64,000 nucleotides of DNA from Bradyrhizobium aeschynomenes (GTDB taxonomy: Bacteria > Pseudomonadota > Alphaproteobacteria > Rhizobiales > Xanthobacteraceae), in NCBI RefSeq assembly GCF_013178945.1, contig NZ_JABFDM010000009.1:1-64000 (forward strand). The letters are read 5' to 3'. Position numbers and translations under genes: made by a program. Shown one piece after another: positions 9,932 to 17,474 of this stretch. The stretch's first letter is position 1. Each line of letters begins with the position of its first letter. The notes under the pieces are model-generated. The model made no database searches and was not told where the DNA came from. It saw only the letters and a program-made list of their open reading frames with translations.

Positions 9932-10561
9932 ATGCTCGGCCGTCCCAAAATCGTTCTTGCATCCGGTTCGCCCCGGCGTCTGGCGCTGCTCAACCAGGCC
10001 GGCATCGAGCCCGACGCGCTGCGCCCCGCCGACGTCGACGAGACGCCGAAGCGCGGCGAGCTGCCGCGCGCCTGCGCCAACCGTCTTGCCCGCGCCAAGG
10101 CCGATGCCGCGCTGAAATCCGTCCAGCTCGACGACGAACTGCGCGGCGCCTTCATCATCTCCGCCGACACCGTCGTCGCGGTCGGCCGCCGCATCCTGCC
10201 CAAGGCCAACCTGGTCGACGAGGCCTCGCAGTGCCTGCGGCTGCTGTCGGGCCGCAACCACCGCGTCTACACCGCGATCACCCTGGTGACGCCGAAGGAG
10301 GCGTTCCGCCAGCGCCTGGTCGAGACCCGCGTCCGCTTCAAGCGGCTCAGCGAGGACGACATCCAGGCCTATATCGGCTCCGGCGAATGGCGGGGTAAGG
10401 CCGGCGGCTACGCCGTCCAGGGCATCGCCGGCTCCTTCGTGGTCAAGATGGTCGGCTCCTACACCAACGTCGTCGGCCTGCCGCTGTACGAGACCACGAC
10501 CCTGCTCGCCGGCGAGGGCTTTCCGATCCGCTTCGGTTGGCTGAACACCGTCGGCGTCTGA
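9932..10561 (+). CDS. maf: Maf family nucleotide pyrophosphatase
   Basis: A 209-residue Maf/Ham1-superfamily protein. Seen are the N-terminal [17 protein letters not shown] motif, the ISADTVV segment with the catalytic aspartate, and [16 protein letters not shown] with [12 protein letters not shown] near the C-terminus. Maf proteins hydrolyse non-canonical or pyrimidine nucleoside triphosphates to monophosphates and have been linked to division arrest. The 180 bases before it carry no gene; infA, which occupies this place in some relatives, is absent here. Confidence 0.9.
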
Positions 10562-10612
10562 CGCCGTCTCCGAGGGGGTGCATCACGCCCCCAGGGCGCC
10601 TAGATAGCGGCC

Positions 10613-10810
10613 ATGTCGAACGAATCGCCCACCCCGCCCACCGCCGCCCCGCCCAAGCCCGCCGGCCGCTGTCCGATCTGCCGCCGGCCCGCGGCCGAGG
10701 CCGTGCGGCCATTCTGCTCGCCGCGCTGCCGCGACGTCGACCTGCACCGCTGGCTGAGCGGCTCCTATGTCATCCCGGCCACCGAAGGTGACGAGGAGGA
10801 TGTCGAATAA
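10613..10810 (+). CDS. yacG: DNA gyrase inhibitor YacG
   Basis: A 65-residue zinc-finger protein with Cys20-x2-Cys23 and Cys35-x3-Cys39, the YacG zinc-binding pattern, followed by the usual DVDLHRWLSGSYVIP segment and an acidic tail. YacG binds GyrB and inhibits gyrase. It closes the murA-yacG gene run, 50 bases after maf. Confidence 0.9.
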   Translation: MSNESPTPPTAAPPKPAGRCPICRRPAAEAVRPFCSPRCRDVDLHRWLSGSYVIPATEGDEEDVE

Positions 10811-10984
10811 GGCCGTGTTTTCATGACCTTGCCGCAGCGGCGCAGGCCGTCTGGCGGCCGCCTCGGCGCCCTCCGAGCAACTGCAAAAGGAATGTGAAAA
10901 CTTCGCGCCTGGGCGGTAGACAGCACCGCTTGGTCCCACTATAACCCGCCGGCTCGCCGGGCTTTTCTGTCCCGAACGAGACCT

Positions 10985-11060
10985 GCCCAGGTAGCTCAGT
11001 TGGTAGAGCATGCGACTGAAAATCGCAGTGTCGGTGGTTCGATCCCGCCCCTGGGCACCA
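10985..11060 (+). tRNA. tRNA-Phe, anticodon GAA
   Basis: The acceptor stem GCCCAGG pairs with CCTGGGC, A is the discriminator, and CCA is encoded at 11058-11060. The D-arm is GTAGCTCAGTTGGTAGAGC, the anticodon stem TGCGA/TCGCA encloses CTGAAAA with GAA as anticodon, and the T-arm carries GGTTCGATCC. It is the single phenylalanine tRNA in the window and marks the left border of the accessory region. Confidence 0.97.
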
Positions 11061-11149
11061 CGCTTCGCCCTGCGGGCTACGCGTGGCGCAGCCGCGCAGT
11101 AGCCCGCAGGGCGAAGCGTGCCCGGCGTAGCGCCTTCGCGAAGCCGGGC
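11061..11149. repeat. Perfect 20-bp inverted repeat plus second hairpin after tRNA-Phe
   Basis: CGCTTCGCCCTGCGGGCTAC (11061-11080) is repeated exactly in reverse complement at 11099-11118 with an 18-base loop. A second stem-loop follows at about 11120-11149 (GCCCGGC ... GCCGGGC). There is no T-run, so this looks more like a mobile palindromic repeat than a simple terminator, although it could process or stop the tRNA transcript. Confidence 0.75.
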
Positions 11150-11797
11150 GTTTGAGCCCCCCCAAGTCTCGCTTGAGCCCGGCTCTCTGATCTCCGATCC
11201 ACCCTGTCAAACAGCTCCGCCGCTCGTCGCAGCTCACGCCCATGCGCCCGCAGCCTCGCCACCTGATCGGCCCGAGCTCTGCTGCAGTTTTGCGTCCTCA
11301 TCGATTGAGAGGGCGCAGGGAAGGCCGAGTGCCGACTGGCACCCGCGGCCCCCGTGCGTAAGAGAGTGCACGGGGAAGGAACCACAGGCTCAGCCGGAAA
11401 CAACCCGGCCTTCCCTGCGCGATGGTTTGAACGGCTGCTCCGTGCTCTCCCAGGGGACCGGGCTTGCTTGCCCCCGTCATCGACATCGTCGCCGACCAAG
11501 ACACCAGCGTCGGGGTGTCGGGACCACACGGCTTGACCGTCCGCGAAACGACGTTCGTCCGCACCTCCATGAGATGCTGCGTCGCTCCGCGGCCACCACT
11601 CCCCGCCGCAACGTCCCGTGACGATCGCGATGCGCCCCTCTCAGTGCGGGCAGGATGGCGGGAAATGTGGAGGTGATTTGCCCGACGACGCAAGGGGAAT
11701 CAGCACGACGGGCAGTTTGTGCAGGGCTGAGATGCTCTGGCCGATGACATGTGAGTTGGCAGAAATAGCGCGAGCAACTCAGAGACATCGCCATCGT
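11119..11797. repeat. Gene-free stretch with dispersed repeat copy 2 (about 11297-11728, minus orientation)
   Basis: The reverse complement of about 11297-11728 aligns over its length with about 403-856, sharing several blocks of 15 or more bases in the same order, with small insertions and deletions. Frames on both strands are open through parts of it but are not consistent between the two copies, which argues for a non-coding repeat or gene remnant. The last 70 bases lead into the higBA promoter. Confidence 0.7.
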
Positions 11798-11826
11798 TTG
11801 ACGTATGTATCATTAGATGATACATA
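11798..11826 (+). promoter_or_regulatory. Predicted higBA promoter
   Basis: TTGACG (-35, 11798-11803) and TACATA (-10, 11821-11826) are separated by exactly 17 bases. The expected transcription start is at about 11833-11834, coinciding with the higB ATG at 11834. No Shine-Dalgarno sequence lies between the -10 box and the ATG, so the toxin message is predicted to be leaderless. Confidence 0.55.
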
Positions 11827-11830
11827 CGTC
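11800..11830. promoter_or_regulatory. Palindromic operator of the higBA operon
   Basis: GACGTATGTATCAT and ATGATACATACGTC form a perfect 14-bp inverted repeat with a 3-base centre (TAG). The palindrome covers the spacer and the -10 box of the predicted promoter. HigA-type antitoxins bind such sites to repress their own operon, so autoregulation is inferred. Confidence 0.7.
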
Positions 11831-11833
11831 AGC

Positions 11834-12115
11834 ATGATCAGAAGCTTCCGGGACAGGATCACCGAGGCTGTCTTCGACGGTGAGAACCCGAAGGGCTTTC
11901 CGTCCGATCTGTTGAAAGTGGCTCGCCGGAAGTTGCGTTACCTCAACGCAGCGGCTGGCCTCGGTGACTTGCGATCGCCGCCCGGCAACCGGCTGGAGGC
12001 GCTGACGGGAGATCGCCACGGACAGTATTCAATCCGCATCAACGATCAATTCCGGGTCTGCTTTACCTGGACGGTGGACGGCCCAGCGAACGTCGAGATC
12101 GTGGACTATCATTGA
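11834..12115 (+). CDS. higB: HigB toxin, RelE/ParE superfamily
   Basis: A 93-residue protein of the plasmid-maintenance killer (HigB) family: MIRSFRDRITEAVFDGENPK, then a helical segment with AARKLRYLNAA (in outline), a central LEALTGDRHGQYSIRIND and the closing RVCFTWTVDGPANVEIVDYH. RelE-fold HigB toxins cleave mRNA on the ribosome. The ATG at 11834 sits four bases after the operator; the frame is open further upstream but would then run through the operator. The toxin precedes the antitoxin, as in other hig loci. Confidence 0.85.
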   Translation: MIRSFRDRITEAVFDGENPKGFPSDLLKVARRKLRYLNAAAGLGDLRSPPGNRLEALTGDRHGQYSIRINDQFRVCFTWTVDGPANVEIVDYH

Positions 12116-12126
12116 AAGGCGCTGCG

Positions 12127-12432
12127 ATGACCAAGAAGTTGAAGCCGATGCATCCCGGTGAGGTTCTGCGCGAGGAGTTTCTAATTCCGCTCGGAATGTC
12201 TGCCGGCGCGCTCGCCAAAGTGTGCGGCCTGCCGCGGACCCGGATCGAGCGGATCGCGAACGAGCAGACCGGCATCACCGCCGACACCGCGCTCCGGCTC
12301 GCCAAGGCACTCGATACGACGCCCGAACTCTGGCTCAACCTGCAGACGGACTACGACGTTCAGATCGCGAAACGTAGTCTTGGCAAGAGTCTCGACAGGA
12401 TCGAGACGGTGAACAAGCCGCGGGCGGCGTGA
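12127..12432 (+). CDS. higA: HigA antitoxin, XRE-type helix-turn-helix
   Basis: A 101-residue protein with the HigA N-terminus KKLKPMHPGEVLREEFL, a helix-turn-helix (GALAKVCGLPRTRIERIANEQ) and the C-terminal ALDTTPELWLNLQTDYD motif. It neutralises HigB and, through the HTH, should repress the palindromic operator ahead of higB. It starts 11 bases after the toxin stop, with AAAGGCG as the ribosome-binding site. Confidence 0.9.
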   Translation: MTKKLKPMHPGEVLREEFLIPLGMSAGALAKVCGLPRTRIERIANEQTGITADTALRLAKALDTTPELWLNLQTDYDVQIAKRSLGKSLDRIETVNKPRAA

Positions 12433-12455
12433 GCGGCGGCTGGCGCGGAGCAGCG

Positions 12456-12486
12456 CGTAGGGCGGATTGGCGCAGCGTAATCCGCC
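12456..12486. repeat. GTAGGGCGGATT..AATCCGCC palindromic repeat
   Basis: GGCGGATT (12461-12468) and AATCCGCC (12479-12486) are inverted repeats around GGCGCAGCGT, preceded by GTAG. This is the widespread short proteobacterial intergenic palindrome also represented, in its GTGGGC variant, at 23106-23135. It lies between the convergent higA and Mrr-STAND genes. Confidence 0.7.
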
Positions 12487-12549
12487 ATTCTTTCCGCGTA
12501 ATCTTTGGGCTCGGCCTTTGCACCGTGCCGGGATAGTTCCCAGAAGGCC

Positions 12550-14838
12550 TCATTCTGATTTCTTCAACGATGAAAACATGGACTGCAGGTCCGAATTGGA
12601 AAAACCTCCGCTCGAGGTCGAAGGTCGAGCCAGGGGCTCCGATCGCAATGTTGGCTGGTAGTACTCCTCTTCTTGTCGCTCCATATCTTGGTACCGTTGA
12701 ATCGCATCAATTCGTTCTTCGAACTCCCGCTTCTTGAAATAATCCACCGATGTAGATGTGTGTGTCTCGATTTTATGAATGTGTTCCAGCCATTCCCCGA
12801 TGACTTGTTCGGGATCTTCGCCACTGCGGATTTTACCGACATCAAGTATATCGACGCTCTCCGCGACAGCCCGATCGAAATGATCAAAGAACTGGTCTGG
12901 CATTTCAATTTTGGACGACCCGAGGTTCGATGCGAGCGTCGCAAGCTCCTCAAGCTCCATGGCGTACTCGCGATCGGAAGAGACTAACTTGTATATCTGT
13001 AAGCGAAGGTATCTAGCGTAGGCTTGCGCGTGCGGCAGGTGGCTAAATCGGCCGTGGGAGAGCATGTCAACTAGGGCAGGCAGATCCGCTTCATTGGTCC
13101 AAAAATGCTTGCGAGACTTCATTCGACGCAGTTGCGCGCAGTAGGTGTCGCGGTCGGCCGCCGCCAAGATCAAATCTCCCACTAGATTGGCGAGTTCATG
13201 CAGTGGGAGCCGTCCTTCGACCCGTCCTTCGATTAAAGATATAAGGACGCCGTCCGCAACTTTTGCGCGAATTAGAGCTGAAAGATTCTTGCCCGTTTTT
13301 TTCCAAAGCGAGGTCGCTGTAGCCACAGTCGGCACACATCGCGCAAGTGTCGAGAGGATGGTGTCGTCGGCGGTCTCACGCGACAGGTAGTCTTGAACGG
13401 ATGGATTGATGAAATTAGCCGTACCGTCGTCGACCACAACAAAAGATGATTTCACTTCGCGCAGCGAATCTTCGAACATCGACACGCGCATCGCTTGTTT
13501 CGCGATCTCACCGAACTCGACTATCGATCTGTCGAAGAAAACTCGCAGCTGATCCAATCTGACGCCCGGCTTCGGCCAGCGCTCCTGCTCGGCGAAATAC
13601 ATGCAGTACAATAAAATACGGGCCTTTGGGCTGATGTGTTGCCTGAAGGCCTTTTCCCAGATTTTATCTGGATTTTCCAAGGTGTGTAGGAAAACCTTCG
13701 GATAGTCGATCGGCGCCACCCCGCGCTGCCTGACCTCGTCGGTCATCCATTGAATAATGCGCGGCATGTAATTTCGATGGTCCACGATCTGACGGACAAC
13801 GTCGCCCACTAAAAGAGCCTGTATGGCGGCTTGATCGATGCCCGAATGGTAAAGGTGGTTGTAGAGGATTCTCGCCTTCAGTTCTCTGGTATAGGTCGAT
13901 AGGTCCAATACGATTTCCGCAACGTCGACTGCCGTGTCGTCTAGGGCCTCTGAGAGCGCTTTAGCCGCCTGCAGGATGTAAGACCGTGTCGTGAGAACAA
14001 ATCGTTTTCTCTTGTCCTTGCGCACCATAGACATGAAGCGAACGATTTTGCTGTCATCGCGCGCTAGCGCCGCGGGATCGAGCCTAATCTTTCCCAAGAA
14101 GTCGTCGAAGACGAACACCTGCCGATGCTCGGACTGGAATGCGCGGAAGCCATCTTCGATTGAGGAGATCGAAACAAGTTCCCAGCTGCTTTCGCTGTAC
14201 TCGGCCGCTAAAATTTGTGCCAAGGTCGTCTTACCGACTCCCGGCGGCCCTGAAATGATCAGGCAGCGGGTCGCCCTAAGGATCTCAGCAGATTTGCTGA
14301 GGCTCGGATTGACGACAAATACTTTTAGGATTCGCTCTATCTCGTCGTACGTAGCCTCTGTGAAAATGGCGATATCATTCTTGAGCAATCTGTCCAGGAC
14401 CGCAGCGCTGGACAGCCACAGCTTTATGTTTCTCTTTTCGACCTCTCCGTGCTTGGCCAAATAGGCATTCAGCTCGGTGCGACCCCAGATGTTTGCCGCG
14501 ATCACCGAGGGGTGCCCCAAAAGTTGAACGAGCTTACCCTTCCGCGCGGAAGTAAGCGTTTGCGAGGTCATAAGATAGTATTCTGCTGGGTTGAGCGCAG
14601 CGACCTTGGCCGTCTCGCTCCTGACCGCCTTTTGAAGGTCAGACCATGTACTTTGTTTATAGTGCTTAGCTTGAAGGATAATGTCGCCGTTTGCTCGGCT
14701 ATGTCGGCCGTCCACTCCGCCGTCCGTCCCTTCAGAGAACCTTTCGAACCTGAGGCCAGTTTCCGCTGATACGAGGTCCACACAAAGTCCTTCGAATTCT
14801 ATCGGGGACAAGTTGGCGAAATCGTATCGATCTGGCAT
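12550..14838 (-). CDS. Mrr-like nuclease domain fused to a STAND P-loop NTPase, candidate defence protein
   Basis: The 762-residue protein starts with an Mrr-type restriction-endonuclease domain (residues 1-130): FEGLCVDLV, then GGVDG with Asp43, then ILQAKHYK with the Gln56-x-Lys58 pair. Together these give the PD-(D/E)xK active-site pattern (D, Q-x-K). A STAND-like NTPase follows, with Walker A GPPGVGKTT (197-205), Walker B VFVFDD (241-246) and a FVLTTRSYIL sensor segment near 285. The remaining 450 residues are helical without clear repeats and may form the sensor. No membrane segment is seen. By family knowledge, nuclease-STAND fusions sense phage proteins and then cut DNA. GC content is clearly lower than in neighbours, a sign of transfer. 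ATG at 14838 follows GGAG; it lies 73 bases downstream of the HEPN-motif gene on the same strand. Confidence 0.75.
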   Translation of the reverse strand: MPDRYDFANLSPIEFEGLCVDLVSAETGLRFERFSEGTDGGVDGRHSRANGDIILQAKHYKQSTWSDLQKAVRSETAKVAALNPAEYYLMTSQTLTSARKGKLVQLLGHPSVIAANIWGRTELNAYLAKHGEVEKRNIKLWLSSAAVLDRLLKNDIAIFTEATYDEIERILKVFVVNPSLSKSAEILRATRCLIISGPPGVGKTTLAQILAAEYSESSWELVSISSIEDGFRAFQSEHRQVFVFDDFLGKIRLDPAALARDDSKIVRFMSMVRKDKRKRFVLTTRSYILQAAKALSEALDDTAVDVAEIVLDLSTYTRELKARILYNHLYHSGIDQAAIQALLVGDVVRQIVDHRNYMPRIIQWMTDEVRQRGVAPIDYPKVFLHTLENPDKIWEKAFRQHISPKARILLYCMYFAEQERWPKPGVRLDQLRVFFDRSIVEFGEIAKQAMRVSMFEDSLREVKSSFVVVDDGTANFINPSVQDYLSRETADDTILSTLARCVPTVATATSLWKKTGKNLSALIRAKVADGVLISLIEGRVEGRLPLHELANLVGDLILAAADRDTYCAQLRRMKSRKHFWTNEADLPALVDMLSHGRFSHLPHAQAYARYLRLQIYKLVSSDREYAMELEELATLASNLGSSKIEMPDQFFDHFDRAVAESVDILDVGKIRSGEDPEQVIGEWLEHIHKIETHTSTSVDYFKKREFEERIDAIQRYQDMERQEEEYYQPTLRSEPLARPSTSSGGFSNSDLQSMFSSLKKSE

Positions 14839-14911
14839 CAGCAACGGACTCCAGTCGGCGGTTCGGTGTTCTTAAGGTCTGAAGGCCAGCGTCAGGTATA
14901 CATAAAATGCT

Positions 14912-15511
14912 TCACTTGGTTTGAGTGTCCACTGTGTTTGATCTGATCTGCTCCAAAACGCGATCGAGAATATTCTGGAGGGTTTTGATCTGACCTATTA
15001 GTTCTATCGCCTCACCCGAAGTCATGTTTCTGTCGTCTGTCGCATGCGCAGCCATATTTCTGGCCTGTCGGACGCTTTGGAAAAGCGTTACCACCGTCTC
15101 AGACACAAATCCCTGATCTGCAAGCTTGTTGAGCACCTCATTTAGAGTGCGGTGAGGTCTCTTGTCGGGCAATATCTCGCGAATCTGAAGCAGTATCCTT
15201 TCGACGGTCTTGTATTCTTGAAGCACAGCCGCCTCAGGAAATGTTTTGGCGAGTTGAGCGAGTGTCGGGTCTAAGTGATCGTTCATTGTGCTTGCCAATG
15301 CGCCGCCTTGCTCTAGCTCGACAGCTTCTCCGGCTCGCTGGACTTCCTGAACCTGCGTCGCCAGCTCGACGTTTAGACCGGCTCCGCCGATTTTTCTAAC
15401 CTGATAGAGCAGATGTTGCAGTTGCTTCCTAAAAATCAAAACGATGGTCACGGCAGCAATTGGCCAAGCCAGTGATCTAACAATGCTAGACGTAAACTGA
15501 AGGCGGTCCAT
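14912..15511 (-). CDS. Single-pass membrane protein with HEPN-type R-N-x3-H motif
   Basis: A 199-residue protein with one N-terminal transmembrane helix (residues 10-27, IVRSLAWPIAAVTIVLIF), a coiled-coil-prone linker (about 48-70) and a helical C-terminal domain. That domain contains RQARNMAAHATD, giving Arg151-Asn152-x3-His156, the signature of HEPN ribonucleases; the surroundings resemble DUF4145-like domains. This suggests an inner-membrane-anchored RNase effector or a regulator. Low GC matches its neighbour, and it is the first gene of the same minus-strand unit as the Mrr-STAND protein. A TTG at 15526 is an alternative start. The domain assignment is by motif only. Confidence 0.55.
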   Translation of the reverse strand: MDRLQFTSSIVRSLAWPIAAVTIVLIFRKQLQHLLYQVRKIGGAGLNVELATQVQEVQRAGEAVELEQGGALASTMNDHLDPTLAQLAKTFPEAAVLQEYKTVERILLQIREILPDKRPHRTLNEVLNKLADQGFVSETVVTLFQSVRQARNMAAHATDDRNMTSGEAIELIGQIKTLQNILDRVLEQIRSNTVDTQTK

Positions 15512-15838
15512 TTCTGTTCTCGTCAAATAGATCTCTGCAGAGAGCTGGATTTCTGGATAGGCATTGTGATCGCGTCCAAAATTTACATTCTAACGGAGGA
15601 AATGCAAACAACAGGAGCGGATATTGGCTATGGTGTACAAAATTTCGCCGCTCACTAGTTGTCCCGTATTGCAATACGATCGACAGGGCATTGGTGGATG
15701 GGTCGGAGTGCGGGCCGGTCGCATGGCACCGCGAGTAAATTTCGCACGACCGCTTCGCGCGAAAACGCACTGCTGCTTGAGCAGGCTCTTTCCGAATCGG
15801 CAGGTGCGGTGCAGAACCATCGTGATGGCGGCTGGGAA
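15512..15838. other. Gap with a possible gene remnant interrupted by the transposable element
   Basis: This is the presumed promoter region of the minus-strand HEPN/Mrr-STAND unit. In its right half (about 15735-15836) the plus strand encodes SKFRTTASRENALLLEQAL followed by SESAGAVQNHRDGGW. This stretch looks protein-like but lacks a start and is cut exactly where the transposable element begins at 15839. I do not recognise the protein. Confidence 0.3.
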
Positions 15839-15893
15839 TTACGGTGACAGTGCACTTAATTGACTTCCTTCTTCGGTGCGCGCAGGATGGCGC

Positions 15894-16203
15894 ATGTCTC
15901 GCCTTGCCCGTGTCGTCATCCCCGGCCTGCCGCACCACGTGACCCAGCGTGGCAACGGACGTGCGCGGACGTTCTTTGGCGACGACGATTATGCGCTCTA
16001 TCGCGACCTGCTCGCGACCCGTTGCCGGGCGGCTGATGTCGCCGTGTGGGCGTGGTGCCTGACGCCGAACCACGTGCATCTGATCCTGTGCCGTCGGATG
16101 CCGATGGCCTGCGCCGGGCCCTGTCACGCGTGCATCGCGCCTATGCCGGCATCGTCCAGGCGCGCCGCAACCGCAGCGGCCATTTCTGGCAGGGGCGGTT
16201 CGG
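15894..16203 (+). pseudogene. Truncated, frameshifted copy of the RAYT transposase
   Basis: The sequence is almost identical to the first 103 codons of the intact transposase that begins at 16261. One G is missing near 16088 (GATCCTGTGCC instead of GATCCTGGTGCC), which shifts the frame just after the HxH motif. The copy then ends abruptly where the second element end begins. It arose by tandem duplication of the element's 5' part and cannot encode an active enzyme. Confidence 0.85.
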
Positions 16204-16260
16204 AATTACGGTGACAGTGCACTTAATTGACATCCCTCTTCGGTGCGCGCAGGATGGCGC

Positions 16261-16947
16261 ATGGCTCGCCTTGCCCGTGTCGTCATCCCCGGCCTGCCGC
16301 ACCACGTGACCCAGCGTGGCAACGGACGTGCGCGGACGTTCTTCGGCGACGACGATTATGCGCTCTATCGCGACCTGCTCGCGACCCGTTGCCGGGCGGC
16401 TGATGTCGCCGTGTGGGCGTGGTGCCTGATGCCGAACCACGTGCATCTGATCCTGGTGCCGTCGGATGCCGATGGCCTGCGCCGGGCCCTGTCACGCGTG
16501 CATCGCGCCTATGCCGGCATCGTCCAGGCGCGCCGCAAGCGCAGCGGCCATTTCTGGCAGGGGCGGTTCGGCGCCGTTGCGATGGACGAGGCGCATCTCG
16601 CCGCGGCGTTGCGCTATGTCAGCCTCAACCCGGTGCGGGCGCGGCTGGTCACCCGCGCCCAGGACTGGGCCTGGTCGAGCACGCGCGCGCATCTGCGTGG
16701 CCGCGACGATGGTGTGACCGCGCGCGAGCCGGTGAAGGCGATGTTCCCGGACATTGCGGGGCTCCTGGGCGGCGGCCTGGACGACGAGGAGGCTCTGTTG
16801 GCCCGCCTTCGCGCCGCCGAGAGCATCGGCCGGCCGATCGGTAGCGACCGCTTCCTCAGCCGCATCGAGAAGATGACCGGTCGCGTGCTCAAGCCGGCCA
16901 AGCGCGGGCCGAAGCCGGCCGAAGAGGATGATCGGGAACGGGCTTGA
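16261..16947 (+). CDS. REP-associated tyrosine transposase (Y1/HUH family)
   Basis: The 228-residue protein begins with the typical RAYT N-terminus ARLARVVIPGLPHHVTQRGN. It carries the metal-binding His60-x-His62 in MPNHVHLIL and a candidate catalytic tyrosine at 119 in ALRYVSLNPVRARLV. Y1 transposases nick single-stranded DNA at palindromic ends through a 5'-phosphotyrosine. The gene lies between inverted ends TTACGGTGACAGTGCACT, so it is probably able to mobilise this element. The C-terminus is basic and ends with an acidic tail. Confidence 0.9.
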   Translation: MARLARVVIPGLPHHVTQRGNGRARTFFGDDDYALYRDLLATRCRAADVAVWAWCLMPNHVHLILVPSDADGLRRALSRVHRAYAGIVQARRKRSGHFWQGRFGAVAMDEAHLAAALRYVSLNPVRARLVTRAQDWAWSSTRAHLRGRDDGVTAREPVKAMFPDIAGLLGGGLDDEEALLARLRAAESIGRPIGSDRFLSRIEKMTGRVLKPAKRGPKPAEEDDRERA

Positions 16948-17167
16948 AGGTAGCGCGCGAATTTAGTGCACTGTCACCGTAACATCCGTAACATCAGCAG
17001 CATGCGGCGGTCGCGCCGCAGGTGCTCGCGGCGCCGCAGCAGCAGACCGGCTGAGCCCGTGCAGCTCGCGATCATCGGATCGGCATGCTAGGCTCGCGGC
17101 GGGGTGTGCATCGCGGCTGGTCATCCATCCCAGGCGCTGCTGCATTGAGGGACGATCTGGAGGTCCC

Positions 17168-17353
17168 ATGTTCGTCGACCTGCCCGGCTATTGGCCTGGT
17201 GATCCGAAGCCGGAGCCGCCGAAGCGGCGGCTGTCGCCGCGCGGCGAGCGGCTGCTGCTCGCGCTGCTCGGCTTCAACATGATCCTGCTCGTGGTGGCGC
17301 CGGTCGGCGGCGCGACGCTGATCCACTGGCTGATTGCGGTGCTCGCGCGCTGA
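17168..17353 (+). CDS. Small single-pass membrane protein
   Basis: A 61-residue protein, MFVDLPGYWPGDPKPEPPKR, followed by a positively charged stretch and one hydrophobic helix covering about residues 29-58 (LLLALLGFNMILLVVAPVGG onward). GGAGG lies five bases before the ATG. The arrangement predicts a cytoplasmic proline-rich N-terminus and an inner-membrane anchor. No function is known; the clean ribosome-binding site and protein-like composition support it being real. Confidence 0.6.
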   Translation: MFVDLPGYWPGDPKPEPPKRRLSPRGERLLLALLGFNMILLVVAPVGGATLIHWLIAVLAR

Positions 17354-17474
17354 GCCGCGCCCCGAGGCGGGGCGTGCGGCGATGGATCTGCGGCCGTTGT
17401 CCGGCCGCTATGCGGTTCGAGGTTTGCGAGGATCGCGTCGCGCGCGTCATCGTTGGCCGACCGGGGTGTGAAGA

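Larger units (their letters stand above)
15839..16982. mobile_element. REP-associated tyrosine transposase (RAYT) element with partial tandem duplication
   Basis: The left end TTACGGTGACAGTGCACTTAATT (23 bases, first 19 listed as TTACGGTGACAGTGCACTT) at 15839-15861 is matched in inverted orientation at 16960-16982 with one mismatch. The same left end recurs at 16206-16228. The first 365 bases are thus present twice in tandem (offset 367, then 368 after a one-base deletion near 16088). Only the second copy continues into a full transposase gene. No target-site duplication can be assigned with confidence. Confidence 0.75.

Noticed and set aside
15876..16214. First RAYT frame as an independent functional gene
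   Set aside because: A one-base deletion shifts the frame after the HxH motif and the sequence ends at the start of the second element copy, removing the catalytic tyrosine.
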